Source: Alviniconcha marisindica
Lineage: Eukaryota > Mollusca > Gastropoda > Provannidae
Assembly: GCA_018857735.1 (NCBI GenBank)
Contig: JABMCL010000686.1
Location: forward strand, 37,501 to 101,500
Direction of reading: 5' to 3'
DNA: 64,000 bases
This document shows, piece by piece, positions 19,601 through 33,600 of this stretch. Made by a program: the position numbers and the translations under genes. Every line of letters begins with the position of its first letter. Within the stretch, counting starts at the first letter, position 1. The notes under the pieces are model-generated. The model ran no database searches and was not told where the DNA came from. It saw only the letters and a list, made by a program, of their open reading frames with translations.

Positions 19601-22600
19601 AGGTGCTTGACAAATGACAAATGTTCACATCAAATCAAATAAAACCACAGTACCAGCCGTTGCTAGCCAGTCAGTCCACACACAGTTGCTGACGGTGACC
19701 ATGGGAAGGACAGCATCTGGCCATGGTACAGCTCCAGTTGAGATTGTGTGGGACAGAGATAAACCTGATCAACAATCATCCAAGGGAGTAAGTGACTGCA
19801 TCAGTGCATGTCACATTTTGATGCACACGGTCACGAACAGGAGAGAAAGCTGGCTCAGCAGGTCAAGGGAAACAACTCATTAATGGCGGGTCACAATCTG
19901 AGCAAGATGCAGAGGGTAATATTAATTGATTAACAACTCAAAGGGTCTGCCTGTAGTACCCACAGGAATGAGATGCTCAAAACAACCATCTGAGACTTTT
20001 GAAAGTGTAAAAGTCTGACTTCCACCACAGTGAATCTGTGGGGATTTCAGATTACTTCATGCCACCGCAATGGCGGTATGTTGGTGGTGGCTTTTTCCTT
20101 GTGTGGGAGGATTACAGGGGCAGGGGAGGTTTAACACATAATTCCAAGTCTACATATTAATCTCTTCCAGGTGGAGATCAGCTTGTGCCTCCAAACTCCA
20201 CTCTTTTAGGCCAAGGACCAGTACACAGAGGCTCAGCTAGCTGAAATGACTGGACAACTATTCCCTGGTGGGTTTCCACACTGTGCCTGGACAGATGTCA
20301 GCCCGCTCTGTCTTCACGGAGCGAAGGGAGTATATATGTGTTTACCTGTCACCTGCCACCTGCATCTTGGGAAGAATGACAAGGGTCTTGTATGAGCTAC
20401 TATTGTAACACAGGGGTGGAATGAATAATAATAATAATTTATAAAATGCAAAATCTTGTCTCTAAAGACTATGCTAAGCACATACACGCACACACAACCG
20501 CAAATCATAGACACCCATCCAGTGTGATCCACACAAACATACTGATTACAAAAAATTTACACACAACTTAAAACGGACAGCAAACAGAGATCTGAGATGG
20601 ACAAAGACAGCAGCATGGAACGGCCAACATGGCAGAATGCCAAAAGAAGTCCGCACAGAAAGCCAAGTCTGGAGAAGACAATTATCCGGCTGTTCCTGCC
20701 AGGGACTGAACCTGAGACCTTCCAATCACAAGTCGCTATTCCAAGGATCGCTGAGGATGCAGTGACTGTATCAGAGATGGAAACATTGCTAAATGTCAAA
20801 TGAGATTCTATGCATCTTCAGGACAAAGCTGCACAGGACCTGCTGGGTGTGTTGAGCAAGCATGGGGCCAGTCCAAGGCCCCCTCCATCTGCTGTCTGCC
20901 AGCACAGACAGGGAGAAGGGAAAAAACACCAAACTATCAAAGGAAAACCATACACAGCACATTCTGAATCACCCCCAATAACATACTGACAATGATATAT
21001 GGCTTTGTTTTTTCTTTGACTTGCAGAAACAACACTAAGTAAGTTAATAATACTAATAATACTAACATAATAGGGAACTAGTCAATCAGAAGCTAATGCC
21101 AACAGACTAGTTAGGCTACAATGAAGCACAAACACAAGTGACAAATGAAGTAATTTGTCATATATATAGTAAAATACATAATGTACACAAAATTGCACAA
21201 TAATTATATATATATTCTTTTGATTAATTCATTTCAATTGGCTTTGTTTGTGTAATATACTAATAATCAGCACATTAATTTCTAAACACAAAAAAATCAG
21301 AAGCTGCCCTATGGCCAACCCAACCCTCTAGGAAGTCGGTCCCAATGAGTATCTCCTCAGAGACAATGTGTCATTTTAAAAACAAGTCTAACAAACGAAT
21401 GGATGAACTTTCAGATTTTCCACTCAGCTGCAACTCCCTGTTTTTCATTTCAACTGCCGTGATGAGTGACCAACCCTCTTTTTGCTTTCTGATGGACTGG
21501 TTGACACAACTGACAGGCAGTACAGTTGCCAAATTCATGACCCAAACAGATTTTCCTTCTACAAAACATGTAAAAGGACAAGGACAATTTCACAATTTCA
21601 AGTCACAAGGACAATTTTGCATGATTTTGTACTTAGATTTATTTATTTTTAAATTAATCTTTCTTGTTAGTTCACAGCAGTACCTGAAACCGCAGCAACA
21701 GAGTATTCCACTCACTGAGCAGCTTCAGAATACCACACTTAATGAATTATGACTTGATGTCCTGGGAAATACCCACCAGCGGCTTCCATCTTTGCCTCAA
21801 AAACTAAAGCACAGAAATGGAACAAGACCAGCAGATTCTGAATTGAAGAAGAAAAAAACACCTTCAAAACAAATAATGGTGCATGTGCACTGATAAAGAT
21901 ATGACCAAATGACATTCATTTCAATCCGACTGAAATCATCGTGCACTCCACAAGTCCACCCCCCCCCCCCCCCCCCCATCATTTTGGACAGATTCATGCA
22001 CTAGGACCTTAAATTCAAAATTCACTCTTTAAGTTTCATTCTGAGTATGAAATTTACTCTTCCAAATCTGTAGTAAGAAGTGAAAATACCCCTTAAAAAT
22101 CTGTCCAGCAGATGACGATGACCACCAATTGTTCACTGAGACAAACACTCCAACAGTGACAAAGCAATGCAACGCCTTGTCAATGCTGCAGTGGACCAGC
22201 GAGATCGCGCAGTTGTTTTGAATCAGTAACTAAAATGTCTTCTCAGTGTTTGTTGGCTGCTGCCTTTCACTTTACCCAGTCACGTGAGCTGTATGTGAAT
22301 GTGAACGTTGTGCGAGCATTTACAGCAATGGTGCTAAGGCATGGCTAATTGGCACTCCAAGCTGAAAGCAAAAGCAGCACTCTAAACATTCAGCCAATGT
22401 GGTTCACTGAACCAGGAGCAGCAACCCGAATCAAGTAAGCCTTCAGCCAAAAGTAAGACTCATACTCGTAGATCACAGGGTTGTAGAGAGCACACGTGTG
22501 CCAAATAATGAAGTGCTGTGTTCGCACAGAAGTGATCTGGACTCATGCTCCACCAATTAAGCTTACAAAAAGCAAATCTGTGCTGGGTTCAGTGAACTTT

Positions 22601-22945
22601 CAGCATTCAGTGGCGACAATGAAGACATCAGAAAAGCAGTGACCACCAGGATGCCATACCAGCAAAGTATCGCCGACCTGATGTGCAGAAGCCTCTGGAG
22701 AAATCTGAGATTTTTGTATCAGCGGTTTACTCCCAGCCTGGAATAGCATTTATGTAAACTTACATTATACATAATTTCCCATTTTATGCTCATTTATGTT
22801 ATCGTACAAACACAAAAAGTGGAAGCCCTAACACACCAACTTCCAAAATTAAACAAAACAAAAAAAGGATATCCTAAAGTTAGAATTTTTCGAAGGCTGA
22901 AAAACACCCTTTTAAACTGCAAGACTGTAGTGAGTCTACCCCCCT
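19601..22945. other. Gene-poor unique region
   Basis: No exon with convincing splice sites and domains on either strand. An ATA-rich SINE-tail-like word with gcaaaatcttgtctctaaag lies at 20428-20480. A possible reversed tRNA-like segment (gactgaacctgagaccttcc) is near 20704. A poly-C run is at 21958-21977. Some of this is probably the 3' UTR and flank of the minus-strand zinc-finger gene. Confidence 0.5.
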
Positions 22946-23067
22946 ACTTGTGAAAAAAAGGAGATTTCTGACCGGTCAGCACAGTGCCACATGGTGGTCA
23001 GATGAAAAGCTTGCGCGGAGGCAGGCAGAGTTCAGCGCTCAGTGCCGAACCTCCAGTTCCACTCTTT

Positions 23068-23277
23068 TCAAGTCTGCTCTTTGGCATACTCCCCCCTGTG
23101 GTGCTTGCGTTTGTGCTCATTCAGCTTGCCCACAGTGTAGTAGGCCTTGTCACAGTACTGGCACTGGTGCTCCTTGATGCCTGAGTGGCGCTTGAGGTGG
23201 ATCTGGTAGCGGTAGCGTGTGGGGTAGGACTGGCCACACAGGTTGCAGGTGTAGGGCATGTCCTTGGTGTGTGTCAC
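23068..23277 (-). CDS. Zinc-finger gene, last exon (2 fingers, stop)
   Basis: Acceptor ttacag|GTGACACAC, phase 0. It encodes MPYTCNLCGQSYPTRYRYQI and EHQCQYCDKAYYTVGKLNEH fingers, then KRKHHRGEYAKEQT and stop. 70 codons including the stop. Confidence 0.85.
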   Translation of the reverse strand: MTHTKDMPYTCNLCGQSYPTRYRYQIHLKRHSGIKEHQCQYCDKAYYTVGKLNEHKRKHHRGEYAKEQT

Positions 23278-26200
23278 CTGTAAGCACACAGCGCAACCAG
23301 CTGACAAAGGCCATGCTCCATAAAGCTACAGCAATTTCAACTACCACAGGGTTCATGCAGAAAAATCCTTTCAAAATTCACAAACTTTTGCAATATGGCA
23401 TGGAAAAGCAACATGAAGGTACGCAACTCTTCCACACATCTGGTAAAGGGGCGCAACCCTTACTATAGCCGATGGCCGACACACTCTATCTGTCAAAACT
23501 GATAGGCAGTGCGTTCTTTCCCATTTCACATGGCATTTCCCTTTTTTTTTTAAAACTACTGTTTGGTCTTGGGAAATGTAGTTTCTGACTGATAAGCTGG
23601 TAGTTTTTCCCTAACACTCTGAAGACCCCGAAATTCACAAACTTTTACAGACCCCACTCAGTGTTCACAGACTTTCAAGGCCTTGAAAAGCTTATCCCAT
23701 TTTCCCCAAACTTTCAAAGACCATGCAAACCCTGTACCAAAGAGAGTATTCAGGATTCAAGATTACTTTATTACCTCATCAGATTTTTTTTTAAAGATTA
23801 CTTCGTTAGTATTATCTCATCAGAGAAATTTAAAAAAGAGAGTACGATGACCTTTCTTAAATCTCAGTGGCTATGAGAGCAAAAAATACATTCTGAAAGG
23901 AAACAAAACATGTAGAGCACATACAGTACAAATGGTTGACCATCATATGCTCTTCTAGTTCTACAAACTACATCAGCTCATTCACCTCAAAGACATGATG
24001 ACTACCATCATATTATGCTCCAGTGACTATCCAAAAACTAAACTTGGTGTCATTACTGAAGTAGACGACACAACCAGTTGACCATGACATGTCCTACAAC
24101 TGTACAAGACCTCAGCTATTCCTTCTTTTTTTTAAAAACAATACTTCATTGTCCCTTGTGGGAAATCTGGGTCGCCTTACCTGGGTAAGGAACAGCAGCC
24201 ACAAGAGCAGCGCTACCCATTCCTATCAGTGCGTGCAGTAGTTTTGTGTGCGCAAACAATAGTATGGCTGCCAGTGTGTGGGATTTTTAATGTGCACGCA
24301 CATTTTGATCCATGCAACTGCACAGAGGGGCTGTACAGACTGCGTAGGAGAATCTACACTTGAAGTTGACTTTGGGAGAAAAATCCCTTGCCGCACCTGG
24401 GACTCAAACCTGCACTGACGCTGCGCCTGGCTTTTGTCAGATGCTGATAAACTGAGCTACCCCTGAAAAGGACCCCCCCCCCACACACACACACACACAG
24501 ATCTGCACAAACTGCTACAGACATACCTGGATGTGCAGCTTGCGGTGCCCTCGCTGCTTGAAGGCCCGGTCGCAGTAGTCACACTTGTAGGGGGTCTCCC
24601 CGGTGTGCGTGCGGATGTGTGTGCGCAGATCCGACTTGGTGGAAAAACACTTCTGGCAAGTCTCGCAGACAAAGCGCTTGGCCATGTTGGACTGCGACAT
24701 CTTCTGACGCGTCAGCTCATTGTAGGCGTCCACTCCTGCTTTGTCCTGCTCATCCAGGTCATCGTCGTCAAGAGGTTCTGTTTTGGGAACAATACCCTCG
24801 CTTCCCCGGGCCGTTTCCAGCGGCAAACTGCGGACAAATTTCTTTACGTAGTCCTTCACCTTCCCCATGAGCGGATGGTTGCTGTTGTTGCCACTGGCGT
24901 CACTTTCCTCGTAACCGTCGGCGGGCTCCTGTTTGATGGGCTGACCGGCGCAGGGGCCAGACTGATGGCTGCGGTAGATGTGCTTCTTCAGCTCCACGCA
25001 GGTGGTGAAGAGGGTCTGACAGTTGGCACACTTGAAGGGTTTGCCATCGACAGGCTTGTGGCTGTGGCTGCTGTGGATGGACAGGTGAGACAGTGTGGCA
25101 AACTTCATCTTGCACACGTTGCACTCGTAGGAGGCCTGGGTGCGGTCGTACTGGTGCACCTTGTGCTTGTGCTTGTCCACCTCGCTGATGAAACGGAACT
25201 CCTCCCCGCAGATGTCGCACTGCACAAACTTCTTGAACGTGTGGATCTTGCGGTGGGTCTCAAGCGACCACTTGCGCCGGAACACCTTGGAGCACTGGTC
25301 GCAGGGGTAGCGCTCCGTGAAGTTGGCATGCGTGCGGCGGTGCTTCAGCAGGTACTCCTTGCCGTAAATTTTGCGCTGGCAAATGTCGCATTCGTCAAAG
25401 CGCGCCTGGTCCTTGTGCAGGCGCCGGACGTGGGCCTGAAAACGGTCAGCGCTGGTGAAGGTCAGGTCACAGAAGGGGCAGGAGTGGATCCTGGTTTTGG
25501 CGTAGTTCATGCTCCTTTTCGACTTCTCCATGGAGGCAGATTCCAGAGAGCTGAGCTGCTCCTCAATCAGCTTCAGGTACTCCATGGTGTCCAGAGTCAG
25601 GTTCCTCTTCTCCACCCCTTCCTCCTTCTTCTTCTTTCCTTTCCTGGGCTTTGGATGCCCCCCCTTCTCCTCCAGCAGCGCCAGCAGCTTCTCATCCAGC
25701 CCCATCTGCAAGCTCTCGTTGTTCCTGTGGCCCCGCAAATGGGCGATGTAGCCACTGCGCGTGAGGAGCTGCACGCCGCAAATCTCACACTTACAGTCCT
25801 GCTGTCGGAAGTGCACCTCACGGTGCTTGTCCAGCGTTTTCTGCTGCGTGAAGGAGCCGCCGCAAACCTCGCAGGAGAAGGGCCTCATGGAGCCGTGCGA
25901 CTTCTGGTGTTCCCTGAGCTGCATGGTGCTGACAAACACCTCCCCGCAGTCGCTGCAGGACAGGAACTCTGCCGATGCTCGCTCCTCCAGGCTGTGGCTG
26001 AAAGCCCCATTATAAAGCATTAAAGGTCTCAGTCAATATCTATGGAGTCAAATAAATGATTGGTAGTTGCAATGTTTGTGTGCATATTATTTGTAAAACA
26101 GTTCTGGAGTGTAATGAAAGCACCACGTCTGTTAAAAAAAAAAACACTTGGGAAATGAAAAGAAAAAGCTAAAAAATAACTATGCTGTTTGCATGCATGT

Positions 26201-29200
26201 ATCAAAGTAAAAAAATAATTAAGTCTCAGTTGAAAAAAAGGGAAGCAGATTAAAGACCAACTTCTTAATCTTACCTCCCCCTCCCTACAAGCTGACTGGG
26301 GGAAAACAAACAAAAAACAAAACAAAAAAATGGCAGTGACCAACTTAAACAAGAAGTTCCTAAGACCATATAACACAATTACGCGTGATGCCAGGCAGTC
26401 TTTGCAGTGACCAATCTTCTCCACAGAGAAATGAGCCTTTGAAGACTGACTGGACAAGAAACACACACAACAAATTTATATAATCTCCATGTAGTTCTCT
26501 CCCTTCCCACAATGACTGTACTTTTCACACAGACCACAACCATGAAGAGGCTGGTAGGGCAAAACATATAAACTATAATATTATATATTTCAACTCAATT
26601 AAATTCAATTAAAAAAACTTTAATTATCCCATTAACTTTGTTGTGGTCATGGTGGGCTCATAAAATAATGAATACATAAAGCTAAAAGAACAATACAACA
26701 ACAAACACACCACCACCAACAAAAAGGTCTTACCTTAAGGGGAGACTGGCCAGCTCTTTTAGTTTTTGTTTGTTTAAAGTTGTTATGCATTTTAAATTCA
26801 TCATTATAACACAAAAATCAGAATAAATGGTATAAAAAGTTGTTTTCACTCACTGCAGCTTTCCATTCTGCAAAAAACCCATGATATGTGTGAAATTCAG
26901 TAAAAATATCACCCCCATTAGGAATACAATATCTCAACATTGACATCACTTTCATTACATATTATTCTTTTATTGTGATCTGTGGGTTGTATTCTATGAA
27001 TCTATTTGCCATTTTTCTTGTAAACATTGTTGATCCAAAAATATGGGCCACCAACTGAGGTTACCATAAAAATTTAGGGTGACACATAAGAATTAAATTT
27101 TCAAAATCATCTTACAAATTTATTATGGCACAGAATAAGAAATCCTCAAATTCAATCCTAGAGCATTCAATTCTCTACACAGACAATTTTAGTTTATTGT
27201 AATAGCTTCAGGTTTGGTGGAGATATCGTGTTCCTCCCGACATCACCATAGCCAATAAACGAAATGAGAAAAACGTGAATAAAGATTTGCCATCTGAAAA
27301 GCGTTGGTACAATAAAGAAAAATGCAATAAAAAACTTTTCTATTGTGTATGGGTTTGGGTAATGTTATGAATGAAAGTAAACTTGCACTTAGTGGTCTGC
27401 CATCATGCCTGCCCCATACACCTCCCCCTCCTGGTCTTCTTGCCGGGCTGGGGCTGCTGCTTGCTGAACATGTCTGTGGCGACAACACACGGCAAACTGG
27501 GCTTCTGATGCTTTGTCTGCCTGCTTCAGCCTGGCAACGTCTTTGGCCTCCAGGATGTTGATGGTGAACTCTGAAGGCTGCAGTAGCATGGTATCCATCA
27601 GCTCAGCCAAGAAAAGGTTCCCCCGGTTGAATCTACACACTGCTGTCGCCACCGCTGAATCAATCCGCCTCCTGCCAACAAAGACAGTTTTGGGGCAGTG
27701 TGCCCAGATCATGCTGTTCAAGGACTCATTGTTGTTTTGGGTCTTCCCATGCAACACTTTGGAGAGGAGGGTGTTGCAGGACATCCGTCGGTACAAAGGG
27801 AGTAGCTGTTGTGCAACCTCCCTGCTGAGGTCTGTGGTCAGGTTGTCTGTGTGAGGTCCGGGCTGTTCTCCAAGCGCCTGTGCTTTTTTGTAGAAGCACC
27901 AAGAGTTCTCACACTCTGGACAACGGCCATGATGGGGGTCAGTGGAGGTGCAGTGGAACAGGCTGGCCCAGATAGCGTCCTCGATTTCCCTCGGTTTCCC
28001 CTTGTTGCCAAGGATGGCACCACGGAAATAGTTCTGTAGCTTTCTGCATTTGTCAGCAGTCAGCCTCCCTTGACCACGCCCCCCAAGTCGACACTCTTGT
28101 GCTTGCTTTCTCAGGGCTGTTCCCATGCGTTTGTGGACATGGTTGACACATTCCACCTTCTTCACTGGCCGAGTAGCTCCATAGGGCTGAAGCTCTGTCA
28201 CAGCGGCAAATGCAACAGAATCGCCATCACTCAGCATGGTACGATAGCGAAGTCCATGCTGAGCAACGGAACGTCCCCACAATGCTTTGGCTGCTTCTCT
28301 CTCCATGGCTTTGGAAGAACCATCATGGTTGATGAGGCACTTGGGGGCATGTCCAGCATTCCAGGCTTGTCGTTGATCGTCTGTCATGTCCTTGGACTTG
28401 CTGATCGCACAGGCATGGCAGTATTTTGACAGCACTTCATAGTCAATGACATAGCCTGTCAAAATATCAATCACCACGGCAACACCATACATTGATGTGA
28501 AGCCTCGCTTGTGCCATGTCCCATCAAATGTCACATCAATCCATGGCGTGCTGTCGTCAACATTCCAGTCATTGTCATCGTCATCAAAGTGTAATGAGTT
28601 CTGTGGTTCGTTGTCATGTTCATCACGAACTTCTGTGCCTAAAGGGTATGTGTCCGTGTAGGCAGCTTTCACAAGATCAACTACAGTCTCAATTGTTGCA
28701 ACAGCTGCTGCATCGATGGTGTTACACACTGCCTTGTCCTTTTTCTGGAAAGTTTTTTCACACATATTGGGCATACCATACACAGCACAAAGTTTGTTCA
28801 GACTGGCATAACCCAAACCAATTTCATGTGTAAAAAGAATTCCACGACTGTTCACTTCAAACCCATCATTCTGCCTCTCAGCCTTTCCAAGTCGTGGAGA
28901 AGTGAACTGTTGTTGTTTGTAGTCACAGTCACTACACTTCAGTGTCATTTCTCTGGCAAGTCCAAGATGGGTTCCCAGTGAAACACTCAAACTGGAACCA
29001 CACTCTGGGCAAGCGATGTCACACAGAAGCCGGTTCAGTTGACCGATTTCAAGAAAAGTCCAAACAGTTGAATCAGTGTGGTCAACTTTTGTGTTCTCCT
29101 GAAATTTATGCAGTTTCTTCGACGATGTTGACTGCCGATGATCATTCTCTTGACGAGAGTCATTGGAAACCATCAACGAAGCACTAGAATGTGCAGGTCC

Positions 29201-30577
29201 ATCAGCTGTAGCAAAATGCTCGACCGCTTCGCCAGTTGCCGAACTACTTTCCTTAGCCTTCGTTCTTTTATCGGCCAGTTCTTGCATATGCTGCTTCCTT
29301 TTCCTGGTGGATTTACCAATGTTTGCTTCAGAAATAGTTTTACGCTTCTTTGAAGGCATAATTATCACGCAGAAATCAGTTTTGTAGCTCAAGAGATTCG
29401 CAAAAACGTGTGTTCGATTTGTCGTCTGCAACAAACAGGAAGTGGCTAGTTCGACAGGAAGTGGCTTGTTCGGGAATGTCCGTGAGCTCTCATTTGCGAA
29501 CTACGCATGCGCAGCAGCACTGATGACTATAAAATGAGGTCACTCTTTGAAATCCGACCAATGAGAAACGACTCAATCCAAATTTGGAAGTTTCCGTTGG
29601 AATACCCTTCCCGCCTTTACAAACTCTTTGTGCCTTCATCAATGGAAGTTTCCACTGGGTCATGACGTCACTTTGAAGGTCAGAAGCTACTGAACATTTT
29701 GATAGGCGACATGTGCTGAGTTTTGGGTAGAAAATCCCCGTAACCAAGGGATGAAGTGGAGTGTTTTTCAGCGAAATGATCGGCCACAGGACAAAAACAA
29801 ACACACTAAGGTTCAGATAATGTCTTTATTTGCATACAAATCAAACATATATCATAAAAATACTGGCTTAGATGAAAAGTTGACAGGTTTAGGAACCAAA
29901 ATCTGGAAAAAAACTAAAACATGTTCTGGAACATTTTGGGACCAAATTTGACTGGCCAGTCTCCCCTTAACCATAGTTTTAAATATAGAACAAACTGTGA
30001 CATCATCGTAATATCTGCAACACCAGGCACAGCATTCTAATGGACCACTCTTAATGAGCTGGGTCAGCACAGGTCACGAAAGCAAAAGCAAAGCTAGGGT
30101 GGGCAAAAATGTTGATCGCATGTAGTGATCACATGGCGTCTGCTCTTACTGCCTACACCCCATAGCCTCATGTTTGATCTGGGTTACCTTGGTGACCAGA
30201 ACTCCCGAAGCTGTCTGCGGGAATGGTCTGTACCCACCTGTAGTAGTGCTTCTCCAAGTCAGGCCCAGTTTTGAAGTTCTCCCCGCACACCACGCATGCC
30301 GGCGCCTGGCGACAGAACTTCATGTGTGTAGCCAGTGAGCCTCGCAGCTTGAAGTACATGCCACACATCTGGCACTGCAGCGACTGATTGGCGGAGTGGC
30401 AGGACGCCACGTGTGCCTTCAGCAACTTCCCCTCCATGAAGTTGGCATCGCACAGCGAGCAGAAAAAGGGGAAGAGTTTCTCATGCTCCGAGATGTGAAG
30501 GTCGAGCTTGCGTTTGTCCAGCAACCTGTCTCCACACATCGTGCAGATCAGGGAGGTCAGGTCAGTTGGGCTTTGGC

Positions 30578-30652
<75 letters not shown>

Positions 30653-33600
30653 ATCAATCAATTGATCAGGATAAAAACCCTTGAAGTCATTTTCTTCATC
30701 AACCTTCTTACCTTAACATTTATAAGTTATAGCATCATTTGCTGCCTTTTCGTTTTCACAGAACCGTACTGGTTGACTGGGAGTAAAAATCCCAGCTACG
30801 TTTTCATTTTCACTTACTATTTACACTTACAGATTTCCTTCCCTTGCCTTACATGAAGTATGAAAAAGTTCCGGTTTATTCCATCGCAGTTTCACGCCAT
30901 TCCTCTTTTGCCTGGCTTCAGTGATCATAAAGATCTGTGAGTGGCAAATGAGTTACAAATCTAACTCAATTTACTCCTCACAGTCCTGATCTAACTCAGT
31001 TTGCTCCTCGTCACAGTCCCGATCTTAGTGATCTGGGTTGCCTTGGTGACGGGCAAAAGAAAAAGAACACAAAACTGCAATGGAATAAACTGAAATTTTT
31101 TCACAACTATTACTATTAGACTGTACACTGTTGTAGTTTTGTTGTTTGTTTGTTTGTTATTTTTTCTCAAACTGACAACTTCCAAACAAAGTGTTCCACC
31201 ACCAGTCAGCATGCAGTCAAAAGAAAAGGCTCAAAATATTGGTATCTGAATGGCAGATCATATTTTTCTTAATTTATCGGTATCTGAATGGCAGATCATT
31301 TTTAGCTTAAAATGGCAAATACTTTTTTGCCTAAATCAGTATCTGAATGGCAGCTAATTTTTCACTTTACCTATCAGTATCAGTACCTGAATGGCAGATC
31401 ATTTTTTGCTTAAAATATCAGTATTAGAATGGCAGATCATTTTTTGCTGAAAATATATGTATCTGAATGGCAGATCGTTTTCGCTCAAAATATCAGTATC
31501 TTAATGGCCGATCATTTTTCTCTTAAAAAGAAAACATCAGTATCTAAATAGCAGATCATTTTCACTCAAAATATCAGTATCTTAAGGACGTATCATTTTT
31601 CACTTAAAAATAAAACATCGCTATCTGAATGGCAGATCGTTTTCGCTCAAAATATCAGTATCTTAATGGCAGATCATTTTTCTCTTAAAAAGAAAACATC
31701 AGTATCTAAATAGCAGATCATTTTCACTCAAAATATCAGTATCTTAAGGACGTATCATTTTTCACTTAAAAATAAAACATCGCTATCTGAATGGCAGATC
31801 ATTTTCCCCAAACTTTCAAAGACTGTAGGACTAGGAACCCTGTTAAGTGTAAGAAGGGTGCAAAACACTGTGTGACAGTCACAGCACCAGTCAGTGCAAC
31901 ACAAAATTACAAGGTCAAGGAGCTTGTATTTATGACCAGGATGATGAAACAAACAGCAAATGCTGCCTAACTAAGTAACTGAACCAGTTCAAACCTGCTG
32001 GGGTTACTTCATCCTCATCTTCAGGCTCAACTTTGATGATGGGCTCAGCCGGTGTCAGTGCTTCAGGCGGAGCAGGTGCCACCCTCTGAACCTGCATGGG
32101 GTGTTTGGATTTACGTCTGGAACTCGATGAAGGAAAGGCATTGGCAGATGCCTCAACTGCATCCTCTGCCGAGTTGTGAGACAGCGAGGTCACAGAGTCA
32201 TCGTTGTCATGGTTATTATTAGAAAATGGGGTCATGGGGGCATCGGTGAGAGAAGAGGAGATGAAAGGTTGTGGGATTTTGCTGACCTCCACAGCCTCTT
32301 CACTGTCTTCTGCTTCCTCCAGGTCCTGTTCAATCTCCGAGGGGAGGTTGGACTCATCACAGTCCTCTCCTACCTCATCATCATCTTCATCGTGTTCTTC
32401 ATCATTGTCTTCATCTTCATCCATGTCCTCCTCCTCCTCCTCTTCTTCTTCCACTTCCCCCTTCCTCTCGGTCTTCTTTGCTTTTGCCACTCCCCAATCC
32501 CCATCTTCACCATCTTCAACCTCTTCATCATCGCTGGACAGCAACGTTTTCTTAGTTTTCCTAGTACTGCCGGAGAAGACGCCAGCACTCTCAGCAAGAA
32601 TGTCCACCACGGTTCTGCACAGCAAATCTGGCAAGGACACGACCTCCTTGCTGGACCGCAGCTTGTTCAGAATGGAGGCATCAACAAACATGTGCTTGTC
32701 CAAGGCTCGCTTGGACGCAAACTTCGTCCCGCAGGCCGTGCACCAGAACAAACTCTTGTCCATGTGGCTCAAGCGATGGTCTTTAAACTCGTCAACATCA
32801 GCAAAGGAAAGCGTGCAGATGTCGCAGTCAAAGCTCTCTCCGTCTTCTGGCTGGCAGTCGTCATGGATGAGGTGCTGTCTGAGGTCATGGATGAAGGTGA
32901 AATCATCGTAGCACACGGGGCAGACACAGTCTTCCTTGCTTAGCGGCCGCTTTGCTGGACGTTCACCTTTGTTTGCAATTATCGCTGTGGGGGGTTCTTC
33001 ACTGGCTGCAAACAACAGGACATGGCGTCAACAGCCATGACATAACAAACGAACACTGTGACTACTCAATAATACAAAATACTGCCAAGTTTGTTCACAG
33101 AGTTGGTACCCACTTGTCACTATTTCTGTATTTAATCCCCCCCCCCCCCCAAAAAAAAAACTTACAATTTCTTGGCAAATTTGGAGCACTTTGTCTCCTC
33201 TGAGTCACCCAACCATAGCAGCCACAAGAGGAATTGTTCCAGTGCCATCAGTTTATCATGTATTCTTTTACTAGTGTTCCCTAAGCATCTAGAGCAAATT
33301 CTCTGTCACTCTAAGTCTTACCAAATCAACACCCAAGGGAGTTAATCAGCGCTCGAAATATGTAGCACAAGTACAACAACAAAGACCTGCCAGGTGAGAG
33401 TTACCACAGGTTACTCAGGTCATTGTTGTTGTACTTGTGTTATACATTGAGCACTGATTAACTCCCTTGTGTGTTGATTCTGCACAAGCACTCTGGGCCT
33501 CGTTCTGTTTCAGATTTCTTACCAAATCAGCTGGGAAACCTGCCACTTTTCCTCAATGTCCAGCTACCTGGGGATCTCTTAAAGTTCTGTGTGTGTGCGT

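Larger units (their letters stand above)
25998..30237 (-). other. Intron 3 of the zinc-finger gene, host of a DNA transposon
   Basis: About 4.2 kb. 26735-29970 is a complete element with inverted ends and a transposase gene in the same orientation as the host gene. The flanks (25998-26734, 29971-30237) are AT-rich and without genes. Confidence 0.8.

Noticed and set aside
24533..26023. 496-codon plus-strand open frame
   Set aside because: The antisense shadow of the 11-finger exon. It has no domains; GC-rich codon structure on the other strand explains it.
32176..32943. 255-codon plus-strand open frame rich in hydrophobic residues
   Set aside because: The complement of the acidic exon 2 of the zinc-finger gene, where Glu/Asp codons read as Phe/Leu/Val on the other strand.
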